Shown here one piece after another: positions 34,798 to 43,608 of a stretch of DNA of 64,000 bases. The position numbers and the translations under genes were made by a program. The stretch comes from Mycolicibacterium sp. P9-64 (GTDB lineage: Bacteria > Actinomycetota > Actinomycetes > Mycobacteriales > Mycobacteriaceae). Numbering within the stretch: position 1 is the first letter of the stretch; each line of letters begins with the position of its first letter. The notes beneath the pieces are model-generated. The model had not been told where the DNA came from. It searched no databases and saw only the letters and a program-made list of their open reading frames with translations. The stretch lies in NCBI RefSeq assembly GCF_008329605.1, contig NZ_NPKO01000015.1, positions 62,001 through 126,000 of the forward strand, written 5' to 3'.

Positions 34798-35693
34798 CAC
34801 AGGTCCTTGGCGATGCCGGAAAGCCGCTCCACCAACCGGAACAGGGCCGAGTGATCGAGGTCGCCGTCGCCGTGCGCGTGTGCGGCGGACATCAGTTGCG
34901 CCACTACCGCGCCCAGTGGAGCGGCGGCGCGCGCCTCGCGGGCGGCCGCGGTGAAGATGCCAAGATCCTTGTCGTGCAGCGCGATACGGAAGCCGGGCGA
35001 GAACTCGCGGGCCACCATGGTACGGGCCTTCCGCGTCATCACCGTGCTGCCCGCCAGGCCGGCCTCGAGCACCGAGATCGCCGCCTCGGTGTCGACGTGG
35101 TGGGCTTCGAGGAACACCAGTGCCTCGGCAAGCAGTTCGATGTTGCCCGCGACGATCAATTGGTTGGCGGCCTTGACGGTTTGGCCCGCACCGATCGGGC
35201 CGACGTGCACGATGGTCTTGCCGAGATGGCTCAGCACGGCGGCCGCTTCGGCCACCACGTCGGCGCGCCCGCCCGCCATGATGGACAGGGTGCCGTCGAT
35301 CGCGGCCTGCTCGCCCCCGCTCACCGGGGCGTCGAGGTAGCGCAAACCGTGGGCCTCGGCGCGCACACCGACGTTGCGTGCGGTATCCGGCCGGATGCTG
35401 CTCGTGTCGACGTACAGCGCGCCTGAACGAGCGTGGTCGAGGATTCCCCCGGGGCCGAGCGCCACTGCCTCGACGTCGGGCGAGTCTGGCAGCATCGTGA
35501 TGATGACGTCGGCGTCGCGAACCGCGCCTGCGACATCGTCGGCGACCCGGAGACCGTGCGGCACAAGCGCTTCGACCTTCGATCGGGTGCGGCTGTGACC
35601 GACGACGTCCAGCCCGGCTTTCAGGAGGTTCGCCGCCATCGGAGCGCCCATGATCCCGAACCCGATGAAGCCGACCGTCAACTGCGAGCTCAT
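34797..35693 (-). CDS. 2-hydroxy-3-oxopropionate (tartronate semialdehyde) reductase-like beta-hydroxyacid dehydrogenase
   Basis: 298 aa. The N-terminal GFIGFGIMGAPMAANLLKAG is the NADH motif. DAPVSGGEQAAIDGTLSIMA is the substrate signature of the family, and GAGQTVKAANQLIVAGN contains the catalytic Lys. Family members reduce tartronate semialdehyde to glycerate or oxidise 3-hydroxyisobutyrate. The gene order with hydroxypyruvate isomerase, whose product is tartronate semialdehyde, strongly favours the GlxR role. Overlaps both neighbours (ATGA upstream, TGATG downstream). Confidence 0.84.
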   Translation of the reverse strand: MSSQLTVGFIGFGIMGAPMAANLLKAGLDVVGHSRTRSKVEALVPHGLRVADDVAGAVRDADVIITMLPDSPDVEAVALGPGGILDHARSGALYVDTSSIRPDTARNVGVRAEAHGLRYLDAPVSGGEQAAIDGTLSIMAGGRADVVAEAAAVLSHLGKTIVHVGPIGAGQTVKAANQLIVAGNIELLAEALVFLEAHHVDTEAAISVLEAGLAGSTVMTRKARTMVAREFSPGFRIALHDKDLGIFTAAAREARAAAPLGAVVAQLMSAAHAHGDGDLDHSALFRLVERLSGIAKDL

Positions 35694-36544
35694 TGCGTCA
35701 CCTCGATCTGCGCTTCGGTGCCGAACGCGGGAACCAGCTGCCGGAGCCAGGACAGACCTGCGAGCGTCTCGCCCGATGGGACGTACTCCAGGCCAATGCG
35801 CCCCGTGTAGCCGTGCTCACCGAGCAGGTCGACCAGCTCGGCGATGGGAATGCCCCCGGTCCCTGGTTCGTGTCTGCCCGGCGCATCAGCCAGCTGTACG
35901 TGCCCGATCTCATCGGCGCACTGGGCGATCACACGGGCGACGTCGTCACCGTTGACCGTGAGGTGGTACAGGTCGGCGAGCAGGGCGATGCGCCCAGTCG
36001 TCGTCTGCTCGCGGACGCCACGAATCACGGTCAGCGCGTCGGCTGCGAGCTTGAGCGGGTAGGCCTCGATTCCGCTGACGGGTTCCACCAGCACGGTGGC
36101 CCCGATCGAATCCGCATGCTCGGTCGCCGCGGCGAGCGCCTGCAATCCGGCGTCGTGCTGGTCGGTGGCACTCACCCCCGGCAGGCAGTTGCCGTAGAGC
36201 GCATTGAACCCGGTGACGCCCAGTCGGGCGCCGATGTCGACGGCAGCGGCGACGCCGTCGTCGAACTCCCCGCGCCGCAGGCGATGCGACGCGATGCCAC
36301 GTTCTCCACCAGCCATGTGGCCGGCGTAGAAGTTCAGGCCCCGCAACTGCACGCCAGCATCGGTAACCGAAGCGACGAACGCGTCGACCTCGCTCGACGG
36401 GGGCGTCGCAGTCGCGAACGGCCACCAGCACTCGATGGCCTCGAAGCCCGCGGCAGCCGCCGCAGCGGGCCTGCGTTCGAACGCGACTTCGGAGAACAGC
36501 AGGGAGATGTTCGCCTGCGCTGTCGACCACAATGCGGAAACCAA
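35690..36544 (-). CDS. Hydroxypyruvate isomerase-like TIM-barrel protein
   Basis: 284 aa from TTG 36544, with GAGGA upstream; longer frames to 36766 lack similarity. Typical Hyi start ANISLLFSEVAF, then GFEAIECWWPF, metal-site segments LVEPVSGIEAYPLKL and LLADLYHLTVNGDDV, and the end HVQLADAPGRHEPGTGGI. Hydroxypyruvate isomerase interconverts hydroxypyruvate and tartronate semialdehyde, feeding the reductase encoded next. First gene of the leftward operon, divergent from lysR. Relatives in this fold also include sugar-acid decarboxylases (OiaC type), so a different ketoacid substrate cannot be excluded. Confidence 0.8.
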   Translation of the reverse strand: MVSALWSTAQANISLLFSEVAFERRPAAAAAAGFEAIECWWPFATATPPSSEVDAFVASVTDAGVQLRGLNFYAGHMAGGERGIASHRLRRGEFDDGVAAAVDIGARLGVTGFNALYGNCLPGVSATDQHDAGLQALAAATEHADSIGATVLVEPVSGIEAYPLKLAADALTVIRGVREQTTTGRIALLADLYHLTVNGDDVARVIAQCADEIGHVQLADAPGRHEPGTGGIPIAELVDLLGEHGYTGRIGLEYVPSGETLAGLSWLRQLVPAFGTEAQIEVTQ

Positions 36545-36626
36545 GACGTCCTCAATTCGTAACGGGCGCAGTGCACACTCAGTGCAGCGGCCAAGACCTG
36601 GCACCGACAGTAGGTAGAGACCCCGT

Positions 36627-36658
36627 GCCGAACAATGACGGATGCGTCGGCGCATTAT
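36627..36658. promoter_or_regulatory. Candidate LysR operator, copy 1 (hyi/lysR divergent promoter)
   Basis: GCCGAACAATG (36627-36637), 15 bp, then CATTAT (36653-36658). ACAATG-N15-CATTAT is an almost perfect inverted repeat with LysR-type geometry, and ATGCG-N4-CGCAT (36642-36655) lies inside. The same 11-mer and the same 15-bp spacing occur at 37658-37689 before the rightward operon. Confidence 0.6.
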
Positions 36659-36706
36659 TCGCGGTCGGCGAACAGTGTTGACTGACACCGAGTACCGTCT
36701 CGCCAC

Positions 36707-37633
36707 ATGACGCAGCCCAACGTCACCTTGCGCCAGTTGAGGGCGTTCCTGGTGGTGGCCGAACACCGCAGCTTCTCCCGCGCTGCCGAGCAGTTGCTGG
36801 TCTCCAACCCGTGGCTCAGCGAGACGATCAAGGACCTCGAGCGGCAGCTCAAGCTCAAACTGTTCGTCCGCACCACCCGATCCGTCGAGCTGACCGAGGC
36901 AGGCGTGGTGTTCTCGACCATGGCGTCACAGGTGCTCGACGACCTCGACGCGGCCATCAAGGCCGCGCAACGCACTGCAGACAGGGACGGGTCGACGCTG
37001 ACCTTGGGCTACACGATCGGTGCGGGGCTGGAGGTCGTTCCTTGGCTGCTGCGGTCGTTCGCGGCCCAGTTCCCTGGGCGGCCGCTGCGCTCGGTGGAGT
37101 ACGACTTCACCGATCCCACCGCCGGACTACGGGACTCCTCGGTGCATGCCGCCATCATCCGACCGCCGACCGGACTGGCCGGGCTGACCACGCTGGAGCT
37201 CCTCACCGAGGACCGCGTGGTGTGCCTGCCCGAGGGCCATCCGCTGGCGAGGCAAGACACCGTCAGCGTCGCCGACCTCCTGAAGGAACCCATCATCGCC
37301 GCGCCGAAGGCACCAGGCCCGTGGCGGGATTACTGGTTGTTGACCGACTACCGCACCACCGCACCCCCCGTCGTCGACGAAGCCAGCACCCGCGACGCCG
37401 AGCTGCACCTGGTGGCCCGCGGCGTCGGCATCAGCGTGACCTCGGCCGGTGCGCAGCGCTTCTACGACCGACCCGGAGTCGTATTCCGCCGCATTCGCGA
37501 CATCCCGCCGTGCGTCGTCGCGTTGGCGTGGTGGCCCGAGCACACCGCGAAGGTCACCGACCTCGTCGCCATTGCCACCGGTTTCAGTGCCGCCTCCGAC
37601 CTCGTCACGGGATCCACCGAACCCCGTGTCTGA
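36707..37633 (+). CDS. LysR-type transcriptional regulator
   Basis: 308 aa. The N-terminal winged HTH is classic (TLRQLRAFLVVAEHRSFSRA, then LFVRTTRSVELTEAG). The C-terminal two-lobed effector domain starts near residue 90 (LTLGYTIGAGLEVVPWLLRS) and includes DLLKEPIIAAPKAPGPWRDY. It lies between two divergent catabolic arms, hyi-glxR-tkt to the left and the permease operon to the right, and is the obvious regulator of both. The coinducer is probably the substrate or an early intermediate. A TACCGT -10 at 36693 makes a short-leader or leaderless transcript possible. Confidence 0.87.
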   Translation: MTQPNVTLRQLRAFLVVAEHRSFSRAAEQLLVSNPWLSETIKDLERQLKLKLFVRTTRSVELTEAGVVFSTMASQVLDDLDAAIKAAQRTADRDGSTLTLGYTIGAGLEVVPWLLRSFAAQFPGRPLRSVEYDFTDPTAGLRDSSVHAAIIRPPTGLAGLTTLELLTEDRVVCLPEGHPLARQDTVSVADLLKEPIIAAPKAPGPWRDYWLLTDYRTTAPPVVDEASTRDAELHLVARGVGISVTSAGAQRFYDRPGVVFRRIRDIPPCVVALAWWPEHTAKVTDLVAIATGFSAASDLVTGSTEPRV

Positions 37634-37657
37634 AGAAAAACCGGATAGTTCGGTGTG

Positions 37658-37689
37658 GCCGAACAATGGAGGTGCAGGTTCGTCATTGT
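37658..37689. promoter_or_regulatory. Candidate LysR operator, copy 2 (permease operon promoter)
   Basis: GCCGAACAATG (37658-37668), 15 bp, then CATTGT (37684-37689): a perfect ACAATG-N15-CATTGT inverted repeat, matching copy 1 in half-site and spacing. It lies in the 219-bp gap between lysR and the APC permease, about 165 bp before the permease start. Confidence 0.6.
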
Positions 37690-37852
37690 GTACCGGGTGA
37701 CGCGAGTCATACGGTCGACCCACTCCGAACGGTGGGTTCACCACAACGTCGTGTTGGCGTGATTGTCACCGTCCAGATGCTTTCGCGGCCTAGCGCCGCG
37801 ACAGGACCGGTGACACCACGGCTGGGCAACGGCCGCAAGAGAAATGGGAACC

Positions 37853-39403
37853 ATGACTCCAGAAACAGCAACCCCGGCGGGAGCCCAGCCGAAACTTCGG
37901 CGGACGTTGGCGACGTGGGCGGCGATCTCGCTGTCGGTCGCCGCGATGGGTGCCAGCCTGGCAATCAACATCAACCCGCAAGGTGCGGGTGCAACCGTCG
38001 GCCGGGCCGTTCCGCTGACCTTCATCCTTGCGACGGTAGGCGTGCTGTTGGTCGCCTACGGATTCGCCAGGGTCTGTAGCCGCCTCAGCCACGCCGGTTC
38101 GGTGTTCGGCCTGACCGGCATCACCATCGGCCCGCGCGCCGGGGTGGTGGCGGGGTGGTCGCTGTTGGGCGCCTACCTCAGCTTCATGCTGACGACCTCG
38201 ATGACCGCCGGAATCTTCGGCGCCGAGTTCCTGCGTGGGATAGGGCTTTACGAGACGACACCCGGCATCGTGCCCTGGATCATCGCCCTCGTGGCCGTGG
38301 GCATCGCGACGTTGCTCGCCATCTCCCCGGTGAAGAAGTCGATGGCCACGCTGCTGTGGGTGGAGATCGTCACGACCGCGGTCATCGTCGTCATCGCGGC
38401 GGTCGTCGTGTTCAGGGTGGTGGGCGGTAGCGCTCCTGGCGGCCAACGCTTCACGTTGGACATGTTCTCGGTGCCGCCCGACATTTCGACGAGCACCCTG
38501 TTCCTCGGCATCGTGTTCGGCTTCCTATCGTTCGCCGGTTTCGAGGCGGCGGCCGCCCTGGGTGAGGAGACCACCAACCCCAGACGAGCCATCCCGATCG
38601 CGATCTTCGGCGTCGCCCTCTTCGGTGGTCTGTTCTACGTCATCGGCACGACCGTGGAGATGCTGGGCTTTGGCACCGACGCCGCCGGGGTCGACGCCTT
38701 CTCCAAGTCGGCCTCCCTCTTCGGCACGTTGGGCGAGCAGTACATCGGCCCGGTGATCGGCGACCTCGTCACGCTGGGCACCGCGATCTCCGCGATGGGC
38801 TGCGCATTGGCCACCGCGGTCGCGGCGTCGCGGTTGCTGTTCGCGCTGAACCGGGGTGCGTTCGAAAACCGGGGATTCACCAAGGTTTCGGCGAAGTCAG
38901 GGGCCCCGGTCTCGGCCACGCTGTTCGTCTGCGGGCTGGCTGCGGCCATCATCGTCGTGATGCGCCTCGCCGTCACCGACACGGCCTTCGACCTGTTCGC
39001 CTGGTCCGGCACCGTCGGCACCCTGGTGTTGTTGGTCGCGTACGCGCTGTTCTCCGTCGGAGCGTGGTACTACCTGTGCGTCCGGGCGCCCCGGCAGGGC
39101 CACAAGGCGGCCAAGCTCGACTACGTGGTGCCCGTGCTCGCCGTCGGCGTGATCGCCTACACCACGTTCCGCAACGTGGTCCCCTGGCCCGCAACCGCTC
39201 CTGGTCGCGCCAACATCGTCATTGCCGCAATCTGGGTGATCGCCATCATCGCCGTCATCGTCGCCGCACCCAAGACCACGCGCAGGATCGCGGAGTCGTT
39301 GAGCCACGACGAGGGATTGTCCACGGAGGCAGGTTATCTGGCGGTCGCAGTCGACGAGGTCGAAGATCGCCTGCACCGCGCGGACGCCGCGAAGATCCGA
39401 TGA
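37853..39403 (+). CDS. APC superfamily permease (LysR regulon)
   Basis: About 516 aa from ATG 37853; ATG 37844 adds three residues. About 12 membrane helices. The consensus TM1 region ATWAAISLSVAAMGASLAIN and the TM6 motif GFLSFAGFEAAAALGEETTN are typical of amino-acid/polyamine antiporters and symporters. First gene of a rightward operon in which it presumably imports the substrate. An APC transporter, rather than a sugar ABC or PTS system, argues for an amine-bearing or amino-acid-like substrate. Ends in an ATGA overlap with the next gene. Confidence 0.85.
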   Translation: MTPETATPAGAQPKLRRTLATWAAISLSVAAMGASLAININPQGAGATVGRAVPLTFILATVGVLLVAYGFARVCSRLSHAGSVFGLTGITIGPRAGVVAGWSLLGAYLSFMLTTSMTAGIFGAEFLRGIGLYETTPGIVPWIIALVAVGIATLLAISPVKKSMATLLWVEIVTTAVIVVIAAVVVFRVVGGSAPGGQRFTLDMFSVPPDISTSTLFLGIVFGFLSFAGFEAAAALGEETTNPRRAIPIAIFGVALFGGLFYVIGTTVEMLGFGTDAAGVDAFSKSASLFGTLGEQYIGPVIGDLVTLGTAISAMGCALATAVAASRLLFALNRGAFENRGFTKVSAKSGAPVSATLFVCGLAAAIIVVMRLAVTDTAFDLFAWSGTVGTLVLLVAYALFSVGAWYYLCVRAPRQGHKAAKLDYVVPVLAVGVIAYTTFRNVVPWPATAPGRANIVIAAIWVIAIIAVIVAAPKTTRRIAESLSHDEGLSTEAGYLAVAVDEVEDRLHRADAAKIR

Positions 39404-40392
39404 CCCGCCTGCAACGTCACCTCGACATCGACGACAACTGGACCTACCACGGCTTGAAGGTCGTGCGGCTGCAGAATCAGCACGTAGCCCTCGACGTGCT
39501 TCCTGCGCGTGGCGCCAACATCTTTCGGGTCCTGGACAAGCACCGCGACATCGACGTGCTGTGGAAGTCGAACCGCGTGGCGCCGCACGTCGCGGCGGTG
39601 CACGCCGACTTCGACGACCACTGGGCAGGCGGCTGGGACGACGCCTTCCCCGGTGGACGATCCTGCCGCAACCGTCATGGCGACCTGCTGCCCTACATGG
39701 GCGAGGTGTGGACCGCGCCTTCGGACTACCAAATGAACGTTGGCGCAGACGAAGTCACGCTCACCACCACGGTGCGCACCCCGATCACCCCTGCCGAGCT
39801 CACCCGCACGATCACGTTGCGCGCAGACGAGCAGCGCTTCACCTTGAGCTACTCACTGCGCAACATCGGCACGATGCCCTTCGACTACAACTGGGGAGTG
39901 CACCCCAGCCTGGCCATCAGGCCAGGAATGCGGTTCGACATCCCGGCCACCCGGGGCCTCGTCGACGAGGCAGGTGGTGACCTGCTCGGCCGCCCCGGCG
40001 ACGAATACGACTGGCCGGTCCTGCGTGGGCACGACTTGCGCCGCGCCGACGACATCAACGTCGGTGCCTTCGCGCTGCATTACCTGACCGGGCTGACGGC
40101 CGGCTGGGTCGCGGCCACCGACGTCGCCGACCGCCGTGGCTTCGGGCTGTGTTTCGATCACGAGCTGTTCCCCGTCGTGTGGTTCTGCCTGGTCTACGGC
40201 GGATGGCGCGGATATCAGCAGGCGCTGATCGAACCGTGGACCGGGTATCCGAGTCCGCTTGACGAGGCGGTCGCTGCGGGCCGCGCCCGACTGCTCAATC
40301 CCGACGAAACGCAGTCGACCGAGGTCGTCGCCGCGCTGTACGACGGCGTCGAGACGGTCACTGAACTGCTGCCTGACGGAACGGTGCGATAG
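39400..40392 (+). CDS. Aldose 1-epimerase-like (galactose-mutarotase fold) protein
   Basis: 330 aa. Start overlaps the permease stop (ATGA). Galactose-mutarotase-like beta-sandwich: HVALDVLPARGANIFRVLDK at the N-terminus, then GGWDDAFPG, and YNWGVHPSLAIRPGM with the usual catalytic-type His, ending near YGGWRGYQQALIEPWTGYP. Such proteins interconvert sugar anomers or act as sugar-binding DUF4432-type enzymes. In an operon with an aldose dehydrogenase it could supply the required anomer of an imported sugar or sugar amine. Confidence 0.72.
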   Translation: MTRLQRHLDIDDNWTYHGLKVVRLQNQHVALDVLPARGANIFRVLDKHRDIDVLWKSNRVAPHVAAVHADFDDHWAGGWDDAFPGGRSCRNRHGDLLPYMGEVWTAPSDYQMNVGADEVTLTTTVRTPITPAELTRTITLRADEQRFTLSYSLRNIGTMPFDYNWGVHPSLAIRPGMRFDIPATRGLVDEAGGDLLGRPGDEYDWPVLRGHDLRRADDINVGAFALHYLTGLTAGWVAATDVADRRGFGLCFDHELFPVVWFCLVYGGWRGYQQALIEPWTGYPSPLDEAVAAGRARLLNPDETQSTEVVAALYDGVETVTELLPDGTVR

Positions 40393-41403
40393 ATGGCACA
40401 CGACACCCCGGTTCGGTTGGGCCGGACCTCGCTGACGGTCACCGCACTCGGGTTCGGGGCCACCGCCATCGGCGGGATGTACACCGAGGTCAGCGACGAC
40501 GCCGCGCTCGACGCCGTCGCGGCAGCATGGGAAGCCGGCCTGCGCTACTTCGATGCCGCGCCGCAGTATGGCCGCGGCAACGGCGAGGTGCGACTGGGCC
40601 GCGGGCTGGCCGGTTACCGGCGCGAGGACTACGTGCTCTCCAGCAAGGTCGGCCGCCTGCTGCGGGCCGACGCGCCGCCCCACCCGGACGACTTCGACTC
40701 CACCGGCCGACCGTACGACGCAGGGGCGCCCGACGTCGCCACGGTGTACGACTACTCCCGCGACGGCGTGTTGCGCTCCATCGAGGAGAGTTTGGCACGC
40801 CTCGGCACCGACCGTCTCGACATCGCCCTCGTGCACGATCCCGACGACTACGTCGACGAGGCGTTGGCGACGGCGCTGCCCACGCTGATCGAGCTTCGCG
40901 ACCAGAAGGTGGTCAGCGCGATCGGTGCGGGGATGAACCAGACCGCGGCGCTCGAACGGTTCGCCCGTGAATCCGATCCCGACCTGTTCCTGCTCGCAGG
41001 TCGGTACACGTTGCTGGAACAGACTGCGCTGCAGTCGTTCCTGCCGTTGTGCGCGCAGCGAGGCATCGCCGTCGTCGCAGGGGGCGTCTTCAACAGCGGC
41101 CTGTTGGCCGACGCCGGCACGGGTGCACGCTACAACTACGATCCCGCACCGGCCGACGTCATCGCACGCGCTCAACGCTTGGCGGAAGTGTGCGAACGCC
41201 ACGGCGTGCCGCTGAAGGCTGCGGCACTGCAGTTTCCGATCGCCCACCCCTGTGTCGCGGCGGTGCTCACCGGGACACGCAGCCGCGCGGAGCTCGACGA
41301 GAACGCGCAGCTGTTCGATCAACCGATCCCCGGCGAACTGTGGCAAGAACTGAAGGCCGAGGGGCTCCTCGCCGACGACGCACCGACACCCGTTCAACCA
41401 TGA
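40393..41403 (+). CDS. Aldo-keto reductase (aldose 1-dehydrogenase subfamily)
   Basis: 336 aa, starting directly after the preceding stop codon. Complete AKR tetrad: D54, Y59 (YFDAAPQYGRG), K85 (VLSSKVGR) and H148 (IALVHDPDDY). The LGFGATAIGGMYTEVSDDAA start and overall layout match the L-fucose / D-threo-aldose 1-dehydrogenase and pyridoxal 4-dehydrogenase branch, which oxidises aldoses to lactones with NAD(P). The next gene encodes a lactonase-type amidohydrolase, making aldose to lactone to acid the likely sequence. Confidence 0.84.
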   Translation: MAHDTPVRLGRTSLTVTALGFGATAIGGMYTEVSDDAALDAVAAAWEAGLRYFDAAPQYGRGNGEVRLGRGLAGYRREDYVLSSKVGRLLRADAPPHPDDFDSTGRPYDAGAPDVATVYDYSRDGVLRSIEESLARLGTDRLDIALVHDPDDYVDEALATALPTLIELRDQKVVSAIGAGMNQTAALERFARESDPDLFLLAGRYTLLEQTALQSFLPLCAQRGIAVVAGGVFNSGLLADAGTGARYNYDPAPADVIARAQRLAEVCERHGVPLKAAALQFPIAHPCVAAVLTGTRSRAELDENAQLFDQPIPGELWQELKAEGLLADDAPTPVQP

Positions 41404-42269
41404 CGATCGTCGATGCGCACCACCACCTCTGGGACCCCGACGTCGGCGACTACCCGTGGATGACCGGGGACTATGCCGTGCTGCGGCGCCGCTACGACAT
41501 CGGTGACCTACAACCGCATCTGCTTCGCAACGACGTCTCGGCGACCATCGTGGTGCAGGTCCGTGCCGACCTCGCCGAAACGGTCGGACTGCTCGAATCG
41601 TGCACCCGCACAACCAGCATCGCCGGTGTGGTTGGCTGGGTCGACCTGACCAACCCCGCCGTCGGCGCACAGATCGACGGACTGCGCAACGGCGCCGGAG
41701 GCCGTCACCTGGTGGGGGTGCGCCACGGTGCGGCCGACGAGGCAGACCCGTCCTGGCTGCTCCGCGACGACGTCGAGGTTGGGATGCGGGAGCTGACCGC
41801 TCGCGGACTGACGTTCGATCTGGAGATCACTGGCCGCGAACTCGACGCCGCCAACACCCTGGTCCGCCGCCACCCGGACCTGCGCTTCATCGTCGACCAC
41901 GGCGCCAAGCCGCCCATCGCCGAGGGCTGGTCCCAGGACTGGGCGGACGGAATCTCCGCACTGGCGCAGACACCGAATGTCTGGTGCAAGCTGTCGGGTC
42001 TGGTCACCGAGGCGTCGTGGACGACCTGGGCTCCTACCGACCTGCAGCCCTACGTCGATCATCTGGTCGCCGCGTTCGGTCCTGGGCGGCTGATGTTCGG
42101 TTCGGACTGGCCGGTCTGCGAGCTGGCCGCCAGCTATGACCGCGTGCTGGCGACGGCCCAACGTGGCGTGGCCGCGCTGACGTCCGATGAGCGTCGAGAC
42201 ATCTTTTCCTCCAACGCATTACACGTCTACCAACTCCCCACCTCCCCGACACTAGGAGCACAGCGATGA
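41400..42269 (+). CDS. Amidohydrolase family 2 (sugar lactonase-like)
   Basis: 289 aa, with ATGA overlaps at both ends. TIM-barrel metallo-hydrolase: the N-terminal VDAHHHLWDPDVGDYPW carries the HxH metal pair, a His is in VDHGAKPP, and the terminal Asp is in LMFGSDWPVCEL. This is the L-fucono-1,5-lactonase / 2-pyrone-4,6-dicarboxylate lactonase branch. Together with the aldo-keto reductase it would open the lactone formed from an aldose. The exact substrate is unknown. Confidence 0.82.
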   Translation: MTIVDAHHHLWDPDVGDYPWMTGDYAVLRRRYDIGDLQPHLLRNDVSATIVVQVRADLAETVGLLESCTRTTSIAGVVGWVDLTNPAVGAQIDGLRNGAGGRHLVGVRHGAADEADPSWLLRDDVEVGMRELTARGLTFDLEITGRELDAANTLVRRHPDLRFIVDHGAKPPIAEGWSQDWADGISALAQTPNVWCKLSGLVTEASWTTWAPTDLQPYVDHLVAAFGPGRLMFGSDWPVCELAASYDRVLATAQRGVAALTSDERRDIFSSNALHVYQLPTSPTLGAQR

Positions 42270-43540
42270 ACGCCTCGACCACGATCCAGCAGGATCAGCG
42301 TGAACGCGCGATGCGCGCGTTGGCGGGAGGCGTCAGCAGCAACACCCGCTTGCTCAACCCGCACCTCATCGTCGAGCGCGCCAGCGGCGCACGGCTGTGG
42401 GACACCGACGGCAACGAGTATCTCGACTACCTGCTCGGCCAGGGCCCCAACTTCCTCGGCTACGCACCGCCGCGCGTCGTGGAGAAGGTCATCGCCGCCC
42501 AACGCGACGGCATCATCTATGCCGCGACCCACCACCGCGAGATCGAAGCCGCTGAACGGGTCTTGGCGGTCCTCCCCTGGGCCGAACAACTGCGGTTCGG
42601 CAGCTCGAGTAGCGAGATGATCCAAGCGGCGATGCGCATCGCCCGCAATGCCACCGGCCGGCGCAACGTCTTGCGCTTCCACGGCCACTACCACGGCTGG
42701 TTCGACAACATCCAAATCCGTTCCAACGGCGGACGTGTCGAGACCGGTAGCCTCGGTCAACTGCCCGATGCGCTCGATCCCACCATCACCATCGAATGGA
42801 ATGATCCGGCGGCGTTCACGGCAGCGGTGAGCGAGCACGGCGACACCATCGCCGCAGTCGTGATGGAACCGATGATGCTCAACGCCGGATCGATCGCACC
42901 GGCCGACGGCTACCTGCAGCACGTACGCGACCTGTGCACCCAGCGTGGCATCGTGCTGATCTTCGACGAGACGATCTCCGGGTTCCGGGTGGCACTCGGC
43001 GGCGCTGCCGAACGCTTCGGCGCTACACCGGATCTCGCCGTCTACGGCAAGGCCATGGCCGCGGGGTGGCCGTGCGCCGCGCTCGCCGGTCGACGCGACT
43101 TGTTCGCCGACGTCGCCACCGGGGCACTCACCCACGCAGGCACGTTCAACGGCAACACGATTGCCACCGCCGCGGTGCTCGCCTCCCTCGACGAGCTCGA
43201 GGACCGCAGTGTCTACCGCCACGTCGAAGAGGTCGGCGCCGCGTTGATCGACGGCCTGACCGGTGTGCTGGATCATCACGGGATCCCCATCAAGATTCAG
43301 GGTCTGCCGATGGCGTTTCATGCCAGGTTCGACACCGGTAACGAACCGATCACCCGGTACGCGCAGCTGCAAACCATCGACCAGGATCGCTACGGGCGCT
43401 TCGCCGGTCAGCTGATCGATCACGGAATCTGGGTCGCCTACCGCGGCATCTGGTATGTCTCGGCCGCCCACACGCTCGACGACGTCGACGAGACCGTCAA
43501 GAGGTTCGAGGCCGCGGTGTCCGACCTCGGCGATGCATGA
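42266..43540 (+). CDS. Class III aminotransferase (GSA-aminomutase-like)
   Basis: 424 aa. PLP enzyme: GGVSSNTRLLNPHLIVERASG start, LRFGSSSSEMIQAAMRIAR, FHGHYHGW (aromatic/His cofactor contacts), IFDETISGFR (PLP Asp) and Schiff-base lysine K262 (VYGKAMAAGWP). Closest in form to glutamate-1-semialdehyde 2,1-aminomutase relatives used in catabolism and natural-product pathways. The housekeeping HemL role is unlikely given the operon. It would transaminate an amino group from, or onto, a sugar-derived intermediate. Last gene of the five-gene chain. Confidence 0.84.
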   Translation: MNASTTIQQDQRERAMRALAGGVSSNTRLLNPHLIVERASGARLWDTDGNEYLDYLLGQGPNFLGYAPPRVVEKVIAAQRDGIIYAATHHREIEAAERVLAVLPWAEQLRFGSSSSEMIQAAMRIARNATGRRNVLRFHGHYHGWFDNIQIRSNGGRVETGSLGQLPDALDPTITIEWNDPAAFTAAVSEHGDTIAAVVMEPMMLNAGSIAPADGYLQHVRDLCTQRGIVLIFDETISGFRVALGGAAERFGATPDLAVYGKAMAAGWPCAALAGRRDLFADVATGALTHAGTFNGNTIATAAVLASLDELEDRSVYRHVEEVGAALIDGLTGVLDHHGIPIKIQGLPMAFHARFDTGNEPITRYAQLQTIDQDRYGRFAGQLIDHGIWVAYRGIWYVSAAHTLDDVDETVKRFEAAVSDLGDA

Positions 43541-43608
43541 GTCAGCGATGGGGGTTCCTCCAGGTGATTAACGCTATCCTCGGAACGTAGCGATGCTAAC
43601 ATTTTGGC

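Noticed and set aside
39853..41670. 605-codon reverse frame across the mutarotase, aldo-keto reductase and amidohydrolase genes
   Set aside because: The forward genes have complete catalytic motifs and ATGA coupling; the reverse frame has no recognisable features.
42266..43540. Class III aminotransferase as housekeeping HemL
   Set aside because: It is embedded in a translationally coupled catabolic operon away from haem genes, and the family is widely used for other substrates.
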